From NCBI GenBank assembly GCA_965217125.1, contig OZ244244.1:620001-684000 (forward strand): a stretch of 64,000 bases of DNA, read 5' to 3'. Each line of letters starts with the position of its first letter. Positions within the stretch are counted from its first letter, which is position 1. Below are positions 8,219 to 16,307 of this stretch, one piece after another. The stretch is from JAAOIF01 sp965217125. GTDB lineage: Bacteria; Pseudomonadota; Gammaproteobacteria; PS1; Pseudothioglobaceae. Position numbers and translations under genes: made by a program. The notes beneath the pieces were generated by a model. It did not search any database. It was not told the DNA's origin and saw only the letters and a program-made list of their open reading frames with translations.

Positions 8219-8271
8219 TTAATCAAAGGGGTCAGAGTGCGGTTCCCCCATTTCACTGGACACCGTCCTTG
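8219..8271. repeat. Repeat half unit joined to an IS3-like end
   Basis: AATCAAAGGGGTCAG matches the dispersed repeat, but the following GTGCGGTTCCCCC and ATTTCACTGGACACCGTCC resemble terminal sequences of IS3-family elements. A similar CTCCCCCATTT follows the repeat at 57779. No transposase gene is attached, so this is a remnant. Confidence 0.45.
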
Positions 8272-8362
8272 TAAATTATAATCTAATTTCTCCTAAAATA
8301 TTCTAATCTTTTTTGTGTTAATTCTGGGGGTTTGGGGGTTTCCCCCAAATTGGCGAAGCCAA

Positions 8363-8399
8363 CCCAACTTAAGCCCTAAAGGCTTAACATTAAGTTGGG
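8363..8399. terminator. Stem-loop at the end of the terminase fragment
   Basis: Inner arms AAGCC and GGCTT enclose a 5-base loop. Outer arms CCCAACTT and AAGTTGGG are separated from them by a 6-base bulge on one side. The terminase fragment ends inside this structure. It may be a terminator or the end of a repeat element; there is no T tract. Confidence 0.4.
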
Positions 8400-8611
8400 G
8401 ATTGTTGCTGCTGATAAAGAGACCTTCTAAAAAATACAGCACCATAACCACTTACCGCTATATTCCTGACTGCTTCCAATAAGAGACCGTAAGTTTTACC
8501 TCCACCTCTAGCTCCGCCATACAGAACTATATCAGCAGTTGCACTAACAAATTGCTCCTGTTTGCCTTCTTGGGGTTTTAATCTTTGAATAATAGTGGTC
8601 ATTGGTTTCAT
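8390..8611 (-). pseudogene. Phage terminase large subunit, N-terminal fragment
   Basis: Seventy-three codons remain of a packaging ATPase. Residues 31-42 contain the terminase Walker A variant YGGARGGGKTYG, followed by EAVRN and FFRRSLYQ, the normal start of the large subunit. Terminases are typically several hundred residues, so at least four fifths is missing. The fragment breaks off in the hairpin at 8363-8399. No other phage structural gene is visible nearby, so this is a relic and not part of a prophage. Confidence 0.75.
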
Positions 8612-8628
8612 ATTTTATATTTGGTTAC

Positions 8629-8925
8629 TTATCGACCCCTTGCTGTTCTCCTTGATGTTCTTCTGTAGTCTGATACATCATAATCACTTCTTTCAGAACT
8701 TCCACTGCTCTGCATCCACCTTTTGAATGAGTTGAAAAAACCACCTTCTCTATCCATTTCTTTCCGTGCCTCATCAAACATAGCATCAAGCGACATACGC
8801 CTATCCGAATTATTTCGGATTTCATTTTCATCAACAAATGGCGATATGTGTCTATGCCCACCGGACGCTACACAACTAATCATACTCAATGCAATTACTA
8901 CTAATATTATCTTACTGTATTTCAT
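8629..8925 (-). CDS. Small putative lipoprotein, unknown
   Basis: The 98-residue protein has a lipoprotein signal (MKYSKIILVVIALSMISC, lipid-anchored Cys18) after an AGGAG ribosome binding site. The mature part is hydrophilic and Arg/Ser-rich, ending in YRRTSRRTARGR. No domain is recognised. It lies between the terminase fragment and a copy of the dispersed repeat, so it may be a phage-borne lipoprotein or the shortened remains of a longer gene. Confidence 0.5.
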   Translation of the reverse strand: MKYSKIILVVIALSMISCVASGGHRHISPFVDENEIRNNSDRRMSLDAMFDEARKEMDREGGFFNSFKRWMQSSGSSERSDYDVSDYRRTSRRTARGR

Positions 8926-8978
8926 TTTATTTCTCCTTTTTTAAATTTTGTGGCTTCACAATGCCTCAAATCAAAGGT

Positions 8979-9008
8979 AAATCAAAGGGGTCAGTATCAC
9001 TTGATTTT
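8979..9008 (+). repeat. Dispersed inverted repeat upstream of RAYT fragment
   Basis: This is the clearest copy of the 30-base element. Arms AAATCAA and TTGATTT are separated by AGGGGTCAGTATCAC. It lies 27 bases before the start of a RAYT transposase fragment, the position expected of the cognate element of such an enzyme. Confidence 0.8.
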
Positions 9009-9035
9009 ATGTATTATACTAAAATTTAATGAATT

Positions 9036-9134
9036 ATGCCAAAACAACCAAGACTAATTATTAAAGACCAACCACATCATATACTTTTATTTTTCTGCAA
9101 AAAAGAGCGTATTATTTCATTGCCATTAAGGTAA
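9036..9134 (+). pseudogene. REP-associated tyrosine transposase (RAYT), N-terminal stub
   Basis: The first 16 codons (MPKQPRLIIKDQPHHI) match the conserved start of Y1-type RAYT transposases. The expected QRGNNR continuation is absent. Instead the frame runs through the reverse strand of a vapC fragment and stops after 32 codons. The catalytic HUH motif and tyrosine are gone. Confidence 0.65.
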
Positions 9135-9169
9135 TAAATAAGGATATTGGAATCTAGCAAATATTTCAT
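9077..9169 (-). pseudogene. Truncated VapC (PIN) toxin
   Basis: The ATG overlaps the stop of the antitoxin gene (ATGA). The 30-codon product MKYLLDSNILIYYLNGNE plus 12 residues is a PIN-domain N-terminus with the first catalytic aspartate (Asp6). It breaks off exactly where the RAYT sequence begins on the other strand. The remaining PIN acidic residues are lost, so no activity is expected. Confidence 0.7.
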
Positions 9170-9375
9170 TTATCGCCATAAAGATTAGTATCACTTGCAG
9201 ATCTAATATCTTGTTGCCACTTCATAGGGTCTGTAATTTTTCCCTTCAATAAGCCAAAGGCAGACTTATTTGTAACAACCCTAACCACCTCAACCTTGTT
9301 TTTAGGCAATGTATTTAAAACATTCATTGCTTGCTCTAAATAATTATCCTCAATCTTTAAATTTATTTGTTGCAT
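9166..9375 (-). CDS. Antitoxin of a broken vapBC module
   Basis: This 69-residue protein (MQQINLKIEDNYLEQAMNVL at the start) is acidic at the N-terminus with a short beta-strand and helix start. It ends in the Trp/Asp-containing toxin-wrapping tail seen in many antitoxins paired with PIN toxins. Its 3' end overlaps the vapC fragment by the usual ATGA. The gene survives although its toxin is destroyed, so it is an orphan antitoxin. The family was inferred mainly from the partner. Confidence 0.6.
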   Translation of the reverse strand: MQQINLKIEDNYLEQAMNVLNTLPKNKVEVVRVVTNKSAFGLLKGKITDPMKWQQDIRSASDTNLYGDK

Positions 9376-9454
9376 AATATTAAAGTTTTTATTAAATTAA
9401 CCATTATTATACCTCAACCTGCCTATTTTTAACCCCACTTACTCCATACGATAG

Positions 9455-9484
9455 AAATCAAAGGTGTCAGTATCGCTTGATTTT
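9455..9484 (+). repeat. Dispersed inverted repeat, variant copy
   Basis: AAATCAAAGGTGTCAG then TATCGCTTGATTTT. This differs from the 8979 copy at two positions (G to T and A to G) and keeps the AAATCAA/TTGATTT arms. It lies in the 272-base gap between the orphan antitoxin and the ORF6N gene. Confidence 0.75.
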
Positions 9485-9516
9485 AAAACATTAGTAAAAA
9501 CAATAACTTATAAAGT

Positions 9517-9534
9517 CTCTTAACTAGTTAAGAG
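9517..9534. repeat. Perfect 18-base palindrome
   Basis: CTCTTAACTAGTTAAGAG is its own reverse complement. The central 14 bases recur at 49059-49072, again close to a copy of the dispersed repeat. It could be a protein-binding site or an element end. Confidence 0.7.
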
Positions 9535-9647
9535 CCATACTAATTATTAAAAGAAAAAAATAGGCATTACAACCGTTGCACTTGAAAATGATTGCCATTT
9601 TGCTGGTAGAATAGCGTATTAAAATAATTTGTAATAATTATATAATA

Positions 9648-10163
9648 ATGACAAAAAACAAAAAACCACTACAAGAAATTACAAAAATCAATATTGAGCA
9701 ATATATACTTTTGATTAGAGATGAAAAAGTTATGTTGGATTCAGGCCTTGCGGAACTTTATGGGGTGGAAACTAAGGTTTTATTGCAGTCGGTGAAAAGA
9801 AATATTGATAGCTTTCCTGATGATTTTATGTTTCGACTGAGTAAAGATGAATTTAAAAACTTGAGGTCACATTTTGTAACCTCCAATTTAAATGCTAGGC
9901 GTTATGCACCTTATGTCTTTACTGAACAAGGGGTAGCGATGCTTTCTAATGTGTTGCGCAGCAAGCGAGCAATACAAGTTAATGTGCAGATTATGCGAAC
10001 ATTTGTGCAATTTCTTAGAATTTTTACTGAGAATAAGGCTTTGGAAAAGCGCCTGATTGAATTGGAGCAAAAATACGATAAAAAGTTTAAAGTGGTGTTT
10101 GATGCAATCGGGCAATTGATGTTGCCTTATAATACTGAAAAAAATCCAATTGGTTTTATTTAG
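9648..10163 (+). CDS. ORF6N-domain DNA-binding protein
   Basis: The 171-residue protein carries the ORF6N domain of phage and large-virus regulators. EQYILLIRDEKVMLDSGLAE and YGVETKVLLQSVKRN give the N-terminal half. FPDDFMFRLSKDE, SNLNARRYAPYVFTEQGVAM and LRSKRAIQVNVQIMRTFVQF complete it (residues 15-125). A coiled tail follows (NKALEKRLIELEQKYDKKF). Such proteins are often antirepressors or regulators on mobile elements and also occur as single chromosomal genes. It stands alone upstream of glcD and is not obviously linked to it. Confidence 0.85.
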   Translation: MTKNKKPLQEITKINIEQYILLIRDEKVMLDSGLAELYGVETKVLLQSVKRNIDSFPDDFMFRLSKDEFKNLRSHFVTSNLNARRYAPYVFTEQGVAMLSNVLRSKRAIQVNVQIMRTFVQFLRIFTENKALEKRLIELEQKYDKKFKVVFDAIGQLMLPYNTEKNPIGFI

Positions 10164-10189
10164 CAACAAAAATCAAAAAACAAATAAAA

Positions 10190-11620
10190 ATGACAGCCAT
10201 TCAGCAATTATCCCGCGCACTGCCTAAAGATATGCTCTTAACTGGAGATGAAAATACTCGTGCGTTTGAGTGCGATGGGTTGAGCGCTTATCGGCAAAAG
10301 CCGTTAGCAGTGGCGTTGCCTGATAGTATTGAACAGATTAAACAAGTGATTGATATTTGTCGTGAATATAAAACGCCTATTGTTACCAGGGGCGCTGGCA
10401 CCGGGCTGACAGGTGGAGCGATGCCGTTGGAAAACAGTGTGGTGTTGGGTTTATCAAAACTCAATAAAATTAAAAGTATTTGTGCTAAAACACAAAGCGC
10501 TATTGTCGAGCCGGGGGTGCGTAATTTGGCTATTAGCGAGGCAGCAGCGCAGCACGGTTTGTATTATGCACCTGACCCATCTTCGCAAATCGCCTGCACG
10601 ATTGGCGGCAATGTGGCACAAAATTCGGGCGGGGTGCATTGTTTAAAATATGGGCTTACTGTGCATAATGTTGAAGCTGTGAAAATATTGTTAATCAATG
10701 GCGAACAGTTGGTTTTGAGTCGTAGCGACAATGGCTTAGGGTTGTTAGCGCTGATGCACGGCTCAGAGGGTTTGCTGGGCATTATCACTGAAATTACCGT
10801 GAAATTGACTAAAACACCGCAGCTTGCCAGAGTGGTGATGGCGGGTTTTGATAGTGTGCGACAATGTGCTGAGGCAGTGGCGCAGATTATCAAAGCGGGC
10901 ATTATTCCAGCAGGCTTGGAAATGATGGATAAGTTTGCAATTGAAGCGGCGGAAGGCTTTGCACAAGTGGGTTATCCATTGGATGCGCAAGCGTTGTTGT
11001 TGTGTGAATTAGACGGCACAAAAGCCCAAGTTAAGGATGAGATTGAACAAGTATTGCAGATTTTATCCAAGTCTTCGAGCCTGATAGTATCGCAAAATGA
11101 AGCCGAGCGATTGGCATTATGGAGGGGCAGAAAATCCGCTTTTCCTGCGGTGGGGCGGCTTTCGCCAGATTATTATTGTATGGATGGCACGATTCCACGC
11201 CGACATTTAGCAGATATGTTGGAAAACATTAGTGGTTTGAGCCGAAAATATGGCTTGCGAGTGGCAAATGTTTTTCACGCAGGCGATGGCAATTTGCACC
11301 CGCTGATTTTGTATGATGCCAATATTGCCGGTGAGTTAGCAAAGGCCGAACAATTTGGCAATGAAATTTTAAAGCTGAGTGTGGATATGGGCGGCACAAT
11401 TACGGGCGAGCATGGCGTGGGCATGGAAAAACTATCTGCAATGTGCCATCAATTTAAGAGCCAAGAATTGGCGATTTTTCATAAAATTAAGGCAGTTTTT
11501 GACCCAGATTTATTGCTAAATCCTGGCAAAGCCGTGCCAGAATTACACCGCTGCGCCGAACTCGGCGCAATGCATGTGCATCATGGGCAGTTATCTCACC
11601 CTGAATTGGAGCGTTTTTAA
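10190..11620 (+). CDS. glcD: Glycolate oxidase, FAD subunit GlcD
   Basis: GlcD oxidises glycolate to glyoxylate with FAD and passes electrons through GlcE and GlcF. The 476-residue protein has the FAD_binding_4 domain (VTRGAGTGLTGGAMP near residue 65 and DPSSQIACTIGGNVAQNSGG near 127). The FAD-oxidase C domain carries NVFHAGDGNLHPLILYD and GGTITGEHGVGMEK, with metal and substrate histidines. The gene heads glcDEF. Its stop overlaps the glcE start by one base (TAATG). With the upstream glyoxylate aminotransferase it supports glycolate salvage. D-lactate dehydrogenase of the same family is the alternative, but the three-gene context favours GlcD. Confidence 0.93.
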   Translation: MTAIQQLSRALPKDMLLTGDENTRAFECDGLSAYRQKPLAVALPDSIEQIKQVIDICREYKTPIVTRGAGTGLTGGAMPLENSVVLGLSKLNKIKSICAKTQSAIVEPGVRNLAISEAAAQHGLYYAPDPSSQIACTIGGNVAQNSGGVHCLKYGLTVHNVEAVKILLINGEQLVLSRSDNGLGLLALMHGSEGLLGIITEITVKLTKTPQLARVVMAGFDSVRQCAEAVAQIIKAGIIPAGLEMMDKFAIEAAEGFAQVGYPLDAQALLLCELDGTKAQVKDEIEQVLQILSKSSSLIVSQNEAERLALWRGRKSAFPAVGRLSPDYYCMDGTIPRRHLADMLENISGLSRKYGLRVANVFHAGDGNLHPLILYDANIAGELAKAEQFGNEILKLSVDMGGTITGEHGVGMEKLSAMCHQFKSQELAIFHKIKAVFDPDLLLNPGKAVPELHRCAELGAMHVHHGQLSHPELERF

Positions 11621-12153
11621 TGGTGGATAGAATTACACAATTACAACAAATCATTAAAACCGCCGAACAGTTGCATCTCAACAGCGATTTATTGGATTAC
11701 AGCGGCTTGGTTGAATATTATCCAGAAGAATTGGTGATAAGCGTGAGGGCAGGCACAAAAATAACAGATATTCAAAGCGAATTAGCAAAACATAATCAAA
11801 CCTTGCCGTTTTTTGTTGAAAATGCCGAGCAAAGTATTGGCGCAGCGTATGCATGCGGCGGACAAGACATTTCCGATAGCGTGTTAGGCGTGCAAATTAT
11901 TGATGGCACAGGCGAGGTGTTAAACTTTGGCGGACAGGTGATAAAAAATGTCGCCGGCTATGATGTGGCGCGTTTGTTGGTCGGCTCAAAAGGCAAGTTA
12001 GCACTGATAACACAAATCAGTTTTAAGGTGATGCCAAATACTTATGTAGGCAAACTAAACACACCTGTTAAAACAAACAACAATTCAACACTACGCCAGC
12101 AAATCGAGCAAAAACTCAAAGCCGTATTTGACCCAAGAGGGGTTTTTGAATAA
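11620..12153 (+). CDS. glcE: Glycolate oxidase subunit GlcE, half length
   Basis: GlcE is a second FAD-domain subunit of glycolate oxidase and is normally around 350 residues. Here it has only 177. Residues 1-145 contain the FAD_binding_4 portion (VRAGTKITDIQSELAKHNQ, GGQVIKNVAGYDVARLLVGS, GKLALITQISFKV). The last 20 residues (LRQQIEQKLKAVFDPRGVFE) match the extreme C-terminus of the family. The middle substrate-cap region is therefore missing in frame, with both ends kept. It is coupled to glcD. Immediately downstream an unrelated two-gene cassette separates it from glcF. It may be a working short form or the product of a deletion. Confidence 0.75.
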   Translation: MVDRITQLQQIIKTAEQLHLNSDLLDYSGLVEYYPEELVISVRAGTKITDIQSELAKHNQTLPFFVENAEQSIGAAYACGGQDISDSVLGVQIIDGTGEVLNFGGQVIKNVAGYDVARLLVGSKGKLALITQISFKVMPNTYVGKLNTPVKTNNNSTLRQQIEQKLKAVFDPRGVFE

Positions 12154-12182
12154 TATATTGAAAGCAAATTAAGAAGAAAAAT

Positions 12183-15100
12183 ATGAACATAGAAAAAATT
12201 GATGATTACAAAATTTTGGAAGAACTTTTATCTTTGAATGAAAATTTAGTACTTTATTCAGCAGAAAATGAAATCGATGGTTCTGAGTATGAAATTTTAA
12301 TTATTAAACATGATAAAGATCAATATAACACCATAAAGCGAATTATAGATGGCAATATTAAACCATTAATTGATTCAAAAAATACAGGTATTCAAAAAGT
12401 CATCGAATGCAAAGAATATACAACAAAAAGTTATTTTTATATTGTTTATGAAATTATTGGTGGAGAAAATATTACACAAACAAGAGATAATTTTGAGAAA
12501 TGTATTGATATATTAGACGACCTAAAAAAGACAAACAGACAAGGTTTTATTTTAAAATCAGACACTGTTTTCTTATTTAAGAATCAAGTAAAGATAAGAT
12601 TTGTTGGCTTGTTTGAATTATTCCAGCAATTTGACATTAATTTTAATGACGAAGATATAGTTAATAAACGAAGAATTAAAGATGATATAAAATCCTTAGC
12701 AAAATTATTTGAAGGATATTTATATGATGAAGAATCATCAGAAAAACAAGCCATTTATGAGAAATGTTTAAAGGGGGAGTACAAAAAATACAGCAATATA
12801 CAAGAAGATTTACAAAACCTTCCTTATGAAATTAATGATGACTTTTCAAATATAGGAGTAGCTGCAGATAATAAAAAAATTAATGCTGATGATTTATTAA
12901 TAGAATTAAACAAAGGATGTTATTGGGAGATACAAACTAAAAAATCAGCACAAGGTGAGGTTGTAATTCTTTGGACAACAAAAACATGCTCAGGAAAATT
13001 TTACGTTAATCAAGAATTTGAAGAAAATGGAAAGAAATATGGATATTTGTTTGCACCTTATGGAGATGACTATTCCAAGGATGAACTGATCAAACCAGAC
13101 AACAAAGCTTTTTTTAATTTTAAAAATAATTATGAGTTAAGTGGAAGATGTTATTCAATAGATTATTTTTTAGGTCAATTTGAAGAGGTCAATGAACTTG
13201 CTAAACTTAGCCATACTAAAAAAGCGGCAATTGAGATTTGGAAAAAATTGCCAGAAAAAGAAAAAGAATATATTGAAGAACAAGCGTTTAAGGCTAAATA
13301 TACAAAAAGGGAGGTTGATAAAAATAATAATTTGAATATTAAATTTACTTTAACTCCTGAATTTAAAGATTGGAACAAAATTAAAGACAAAAAAAATGAT
13401 GAGGTAATGTTGTCTATTGATGATTCTTATATTGGAACAATATTAGATTACAAACCTAAAGATAGAGTTTTAATTATTAAAGATAGCAAGCTAGAATTAG
13501 ACGAAATTCAAAATAACGGGCAACTAATAGAAGATGTTCAGCAAGAAACCAGTCAATATAAAAAACAAGTAGAGGCTTGTGAAAAATTAGAAAAGAAAGA
13601 TATTGTTAATCCTGAGTTAGCAGGTTTTATTGCTACACCAGAGGTTATGCCTCAATTGCCTAATTTAGATATAGATTACGACGAATGGGAAGATAAAATT
13701 ATCAGCGATGAGTTAAAAACAGATGAAACACAAAAAAATGCTGTTATTGGAGCGATACACAAAAAGCCTGTTTACCTTATTCAAGGACCACCCGGCACTG
13801 GAAAAACCACTGTAATAGTGGAATTGGTGCAGCAATTAATTCAACAAAAACCAAATACAAAAATATTAGTTGCTTCACAATCAAATTTAGCAGTAGATAA
13901 TGTTTTAGAAAGACTACCAGAAGCAATATTATTTATGCGTTTAGCGAGCGAACATGCAATAGGTAAAGATAATATTTTGCCATCAATGAAGTCTCATTTA
14001 TTTGATGAAAAATTAAAAAAATGGGTAGCAGAAACAACTGAAAAATCAAATGATAATTTAACAAAAGCATATCCAGAAGTAAATACAATGTTGTCTCATT
14101 TTTATACTAAATTTAATGCCTTATCAAAGCCAACTATTACTAGTTTTCAAAAAGAATATAGGCAGGGCATTGCTAACAGTTATTTTGGTAAGTTATTTGA
14201 TAATTGCCAGACAATAGAAGAGGTAAAAAAAGTTTTTACCAAAGAACTTGGTGATAAGTTTATAAAACTACAAAAAATACAAAAAGACTGGTTATCCTTT
14301 ATTAGCAATGCTACTAGCGAAAGGAGTCAATCAGTTCTAAAAAATGGCAGTAAAGATATAAATTTACAGACCGCTTTTGTTAAAACAATGAATGTTTTGG
14401 GGGCAACTTGCATTCATATAGCCAGCAGTAAATATAATAAAATTAGTTTTAAATTTGATTATATGATTATGGATGAGGCGAGTAAAGCCACTTCTGCCGA
14501 GGCTTTAGTGCCTATTACAATGTCAAAAAATCTTATTTTAATTGGAGACCACAAGCAACTTCCACCTGTAATAACCAGAGAAGATGCAATTAAGAAAAAG
14601 GTTAAAAAAGAACTAGAAGATGAGGGTATGGATATTGATAAAACTTATGGAAAAAGTCTTTTTGAGAATTTAATTAAAGAATTTGAAATTTCTAATCAAC
14701 TATCTAATTACAAAATAATGTTAAATATTCAATATAGAATGCCAAGACAATTAGGGTATTTGATTTCTGAACATATTTACGGTGGAAAATTAAAAAACCC
14801 CGATATAGAAAGATTATCAGATTATGATAAAAACAAAGACCATCAATTGAAATTAAAAAATCAGACAGTAAAAATTGAGGGCAAGGAAATACCTAATAGC
14901 ATTATTATGGTAAGCACTTCTAAACAAGATAATCCATCAGATAATGGTAATAAATTTAAGCGTAGCAACCAATGTAATGCTAATGCTATTAAACAAATAA
15001 TGGCACGATTAAATCAAGAATATAAAGATAAAAAAGACAAATTTAGTGTAGGTATTATTGCTGGTTATCGTGGACAAGTTGAGTTATTAAAAAATGAAAT

Positions 15101-15428
15101 AAAACTAAAAGACTACAAACCTTTTGGTACTAAAGATATTAATACTGTTGATAAATTTCAAGGCGCTGAAAGAGATATTATTATTTATGACATTGTCAGA
15201 AGTGATGCTGCTAATAGTATGATTGGTTTTTTACAGGATTATAGAAGAATAAATGTTGCCTTTTCAAGGGCAAAAAAATTATTGATTATTGTAGGTGATA
15301 GTGAATATATATTAAAGCGAGCTACCTATGATTTAAAGTCATATGAAAAATTAGCAATAAAAGAAATGATAAAGCAGCTTGAGTATTGGGACTGTATTTA
15401 TGACTCATTGGAGGAGGCGTTGCAATGA
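12183..15428 (+). CDS. Pseudokinase-SF1 helicase fusion, Mokosh-like defence protein
   Basis: This 1081-residue protein joins a kinase-like N-terminus to an Upf1/DNA2-type helicase (COG1112 type). Residues 9-145 follow a protein-kinase layout: lysine strand YEILIIK (Lys42), hinge IVYEIIGGENI and a VKIRFVGLFE segment where DFG would be. The HRD and DFG aspartates are absent, so it is probably a pseudokinase. Helicase motifs are TDETQKNAV, Walker A QGPPGTGKTT (about 534), DEAS (about 764), IGDHKQLPP, QYRMP (about 848), DKFQGAERD (about 989) and RRINVAFSRAKK (about 1019). It overlaps the next gene by 4 bases. Kinase-domain plus COG1112 helicase is the layout of MkoA in Mokosh type I defence. That assignment is by recalled architecture only. 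Confidence 0.75.
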   Translation: MNIEKIDDYKILEELLSLNENLVLYSAENEIDGSEYEILIIKHDKDQYNTIKRIIDGNIKPLIDSKNTGIQKVIECKEYTTKSYFYIVYEIIGGENITQTRDNFEKCIDILDDLKKTNRQGFILKSDTVFLFKNQVKIRFVGLFELFQQFDINFNDEDIVNKRRIKDDIKSLAKLFEGYLYDEESSEKQAIYEKCLKGEYKKYSNIQEDLQNLPYEINDDFSNIGVAADNKKINADDLLIELNKGCYWEIQTKKSAQGEVVILWTTKTCSGKFYVNQEFEENGKKYGYLFAPYGDDYSKDELIKPDNKAFFNFKNNYELSGRCYSIDYFLGQFEEVNELAKLSHTKKAAIEIWKKLPEKEKEYIEEQAFKAKYTKREVDKNNNLNIKFTLTPEFKDWNKIKDKKNDEVMLSIDDSYIGTILDYKPKDRVLIIKDSKLELDEIQNNGQLIEDVQQETSQYKKQVEACEKLEKKDIVNPELAGFIATPEVMPQLPNLDIDYDEWEDKIISDELKTDETQKNAVIGAIHKKPVYLIQGPPGTGKTTVIVELVQQLIQQKPNTKILVASQSNLAVDNVLERLPEAILFMRLASEHAIGKDNILPSMKSHLFDEKLKKWVAETTEKSNDNLTKAYPEVNTMLSHFYTKFNALSKPTITSFQKEYRQGIANSYFGKLFDNCQTIEEVKKVFTKELGDKFIKLQKIQKDWLSFISNATSERSQSVLKNGSKDINLQTAFVKTMNVLGATCIHIASSKYNKISFKFDYMIMDEASKATSAEALVPITMSKNLILIGDHKQLPPVITREDAIKKKVKKELEDEGMDIDKTYGKSLFENLIKEFEISNQLSNYKIMLNIQYRMPRQLGYLISEHIYGGKLKNPDIERLSDYDKNKDHQLKLKNQTVKIEGKEIPNSIIMVSTSKQDNPSDNGNKFKRSNQCNANAIKQIMARLNQEYKDKKDKFSVGIIAGYRGQVELLKNEIKLKDYKPFGTKDINTVDKFQGAERDIIIYDIVRSDAANSMIGFLQDYRRINVAFSRAKKLLIIVGDSEYILKRATYDLKSYEKLAIKEMIKQLEYWDCIYDSLEEALQ

Positions 15429-16303
15429 ATGAGGCAAAATTTGATAAAAAATATCAATCAATATTTAATAAATTTAAAGATGATAAAAAAACTGATGGTT
15501 ATGACCTGACTTGGATTGATGAAATATATTTACCTTTTTGGTTTTGTAAGCAGGAAGTTATTGTAGAAAAAGATGTTCAAGTAGATAAATTTAGCCGTAT
15601 TCTGCTTGAATTAGTAGATAGCGGCATCAAGGAGCATACAGATATTTGTAATTTTTTAGGCATTAAGAAGGATGATTTCACTTTAATACAATTAAACTTT
15701 CTCATTGGCAACGGTTTTTTGGAGAACAATAATAATAGTTATGAAATTACTCATAGTGGTAGAGAGTTTTTAGAAGAGAAAAAAGTTTTACAAAATACAG
15801 AAACTGTTGATTTTGAATATGTTGTGAATGACTTAGAAGAGTTGGCTGAGGATAAATTTAAATATTTTTATAATGATTTATTGCGGGAGTTTTTTGATAA
15901 AGACAAAAAAATTGATAATCAAGAGTCGTTTAAAGGTTACAAAATGCAAGAAACACACAAATTAAAGAAAAATTCTAAAATAGATAAAAAAATTATTCCT
16001 CATAATAATAAGCCGATATTAAGCAAAATACAAAAAGCAGATTTTGTTGAGTTTTTTAATGGTGAGTATAAAGAAGGTGTTTTTTATGATTATGGCAACA
16101 AAAAGATAGAAGCACATAAAAAAAGTATTTTATTTTTAATTCTTGTTTTTGAAAATGAAGATAAATTTAAAAAAATAGAAATTAGACAGTGTAAAGGCAG
16201 TGTTAATTCATTTAAACATGAAGAAATTGAGAACAAATTAAGTGAAGAAACTAAAAGATACATTGAAAGTAATCGTACTTTTTTAGAAAAACTTACGAAG
16301 TAG
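15425..16303 (+). CDS. Winged-helix partner of the helicase, unknown
   Basis: The 292-residue protein is coupled to the helicase by an ATGA overlap, so the two surely act together. Residues 58-115 look like a winged helix (LLELVDSGIKEHTDICNFLG, then LNFLIGNGFLENNNNSYEITHSGREFLEE). Residues 190-290 are mixed alpha/beta with a KKIEAHKKSILFLILVFEN strand. In Mokosh type I the partner is a phospholipase-D nuclease with paired HxK motifs. Only one loose His-Lys-Lys is visible here, so the match is not shown. Lysine and AT-rich codons are as in the helicase and unlike the glc genes. Confidence 0.6.
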   Translation: MNEAKFDKKYQSIFNKFKDDKKTDGYDLTWIDEIYLPFWFCKQEVIVEKDVQVDKFSRILLELVDSGIKEHTDICNFLGIKKDDFTLIQLNFLIGNGFLENNNNSYEITHSGREFLEEKKVLQNTETVDFEYVVNDLEELAEDKFKYFYNDLLREFFDKDKKIDNQESFKGYKMQETHKLKKNSKIDKKIIPHNNKPILSKIQKADFVEFFNGEYKEGVFYDYGNKKIEAHKKSILFLILVFENEDKFKKIEIRQCKGSVNSFKHEEIENKLSEETKRYIESNRTFLEKLTK

Positions 16304-16307
16304 CCCC

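Noticed and set aside
13175..13390. Antisense frame within the helicase gene
   Set aside because: AT-rich antisense shadow of a long coding region with all helicase motifs intact on the plus strand.
15425..16303. Partner of the helicase as a phospholipase-D nuclease (MkoB)
   Set aside because: Only a single His-Lys-Lys is seen and the second HxK and its Asp are not; the function is left open.
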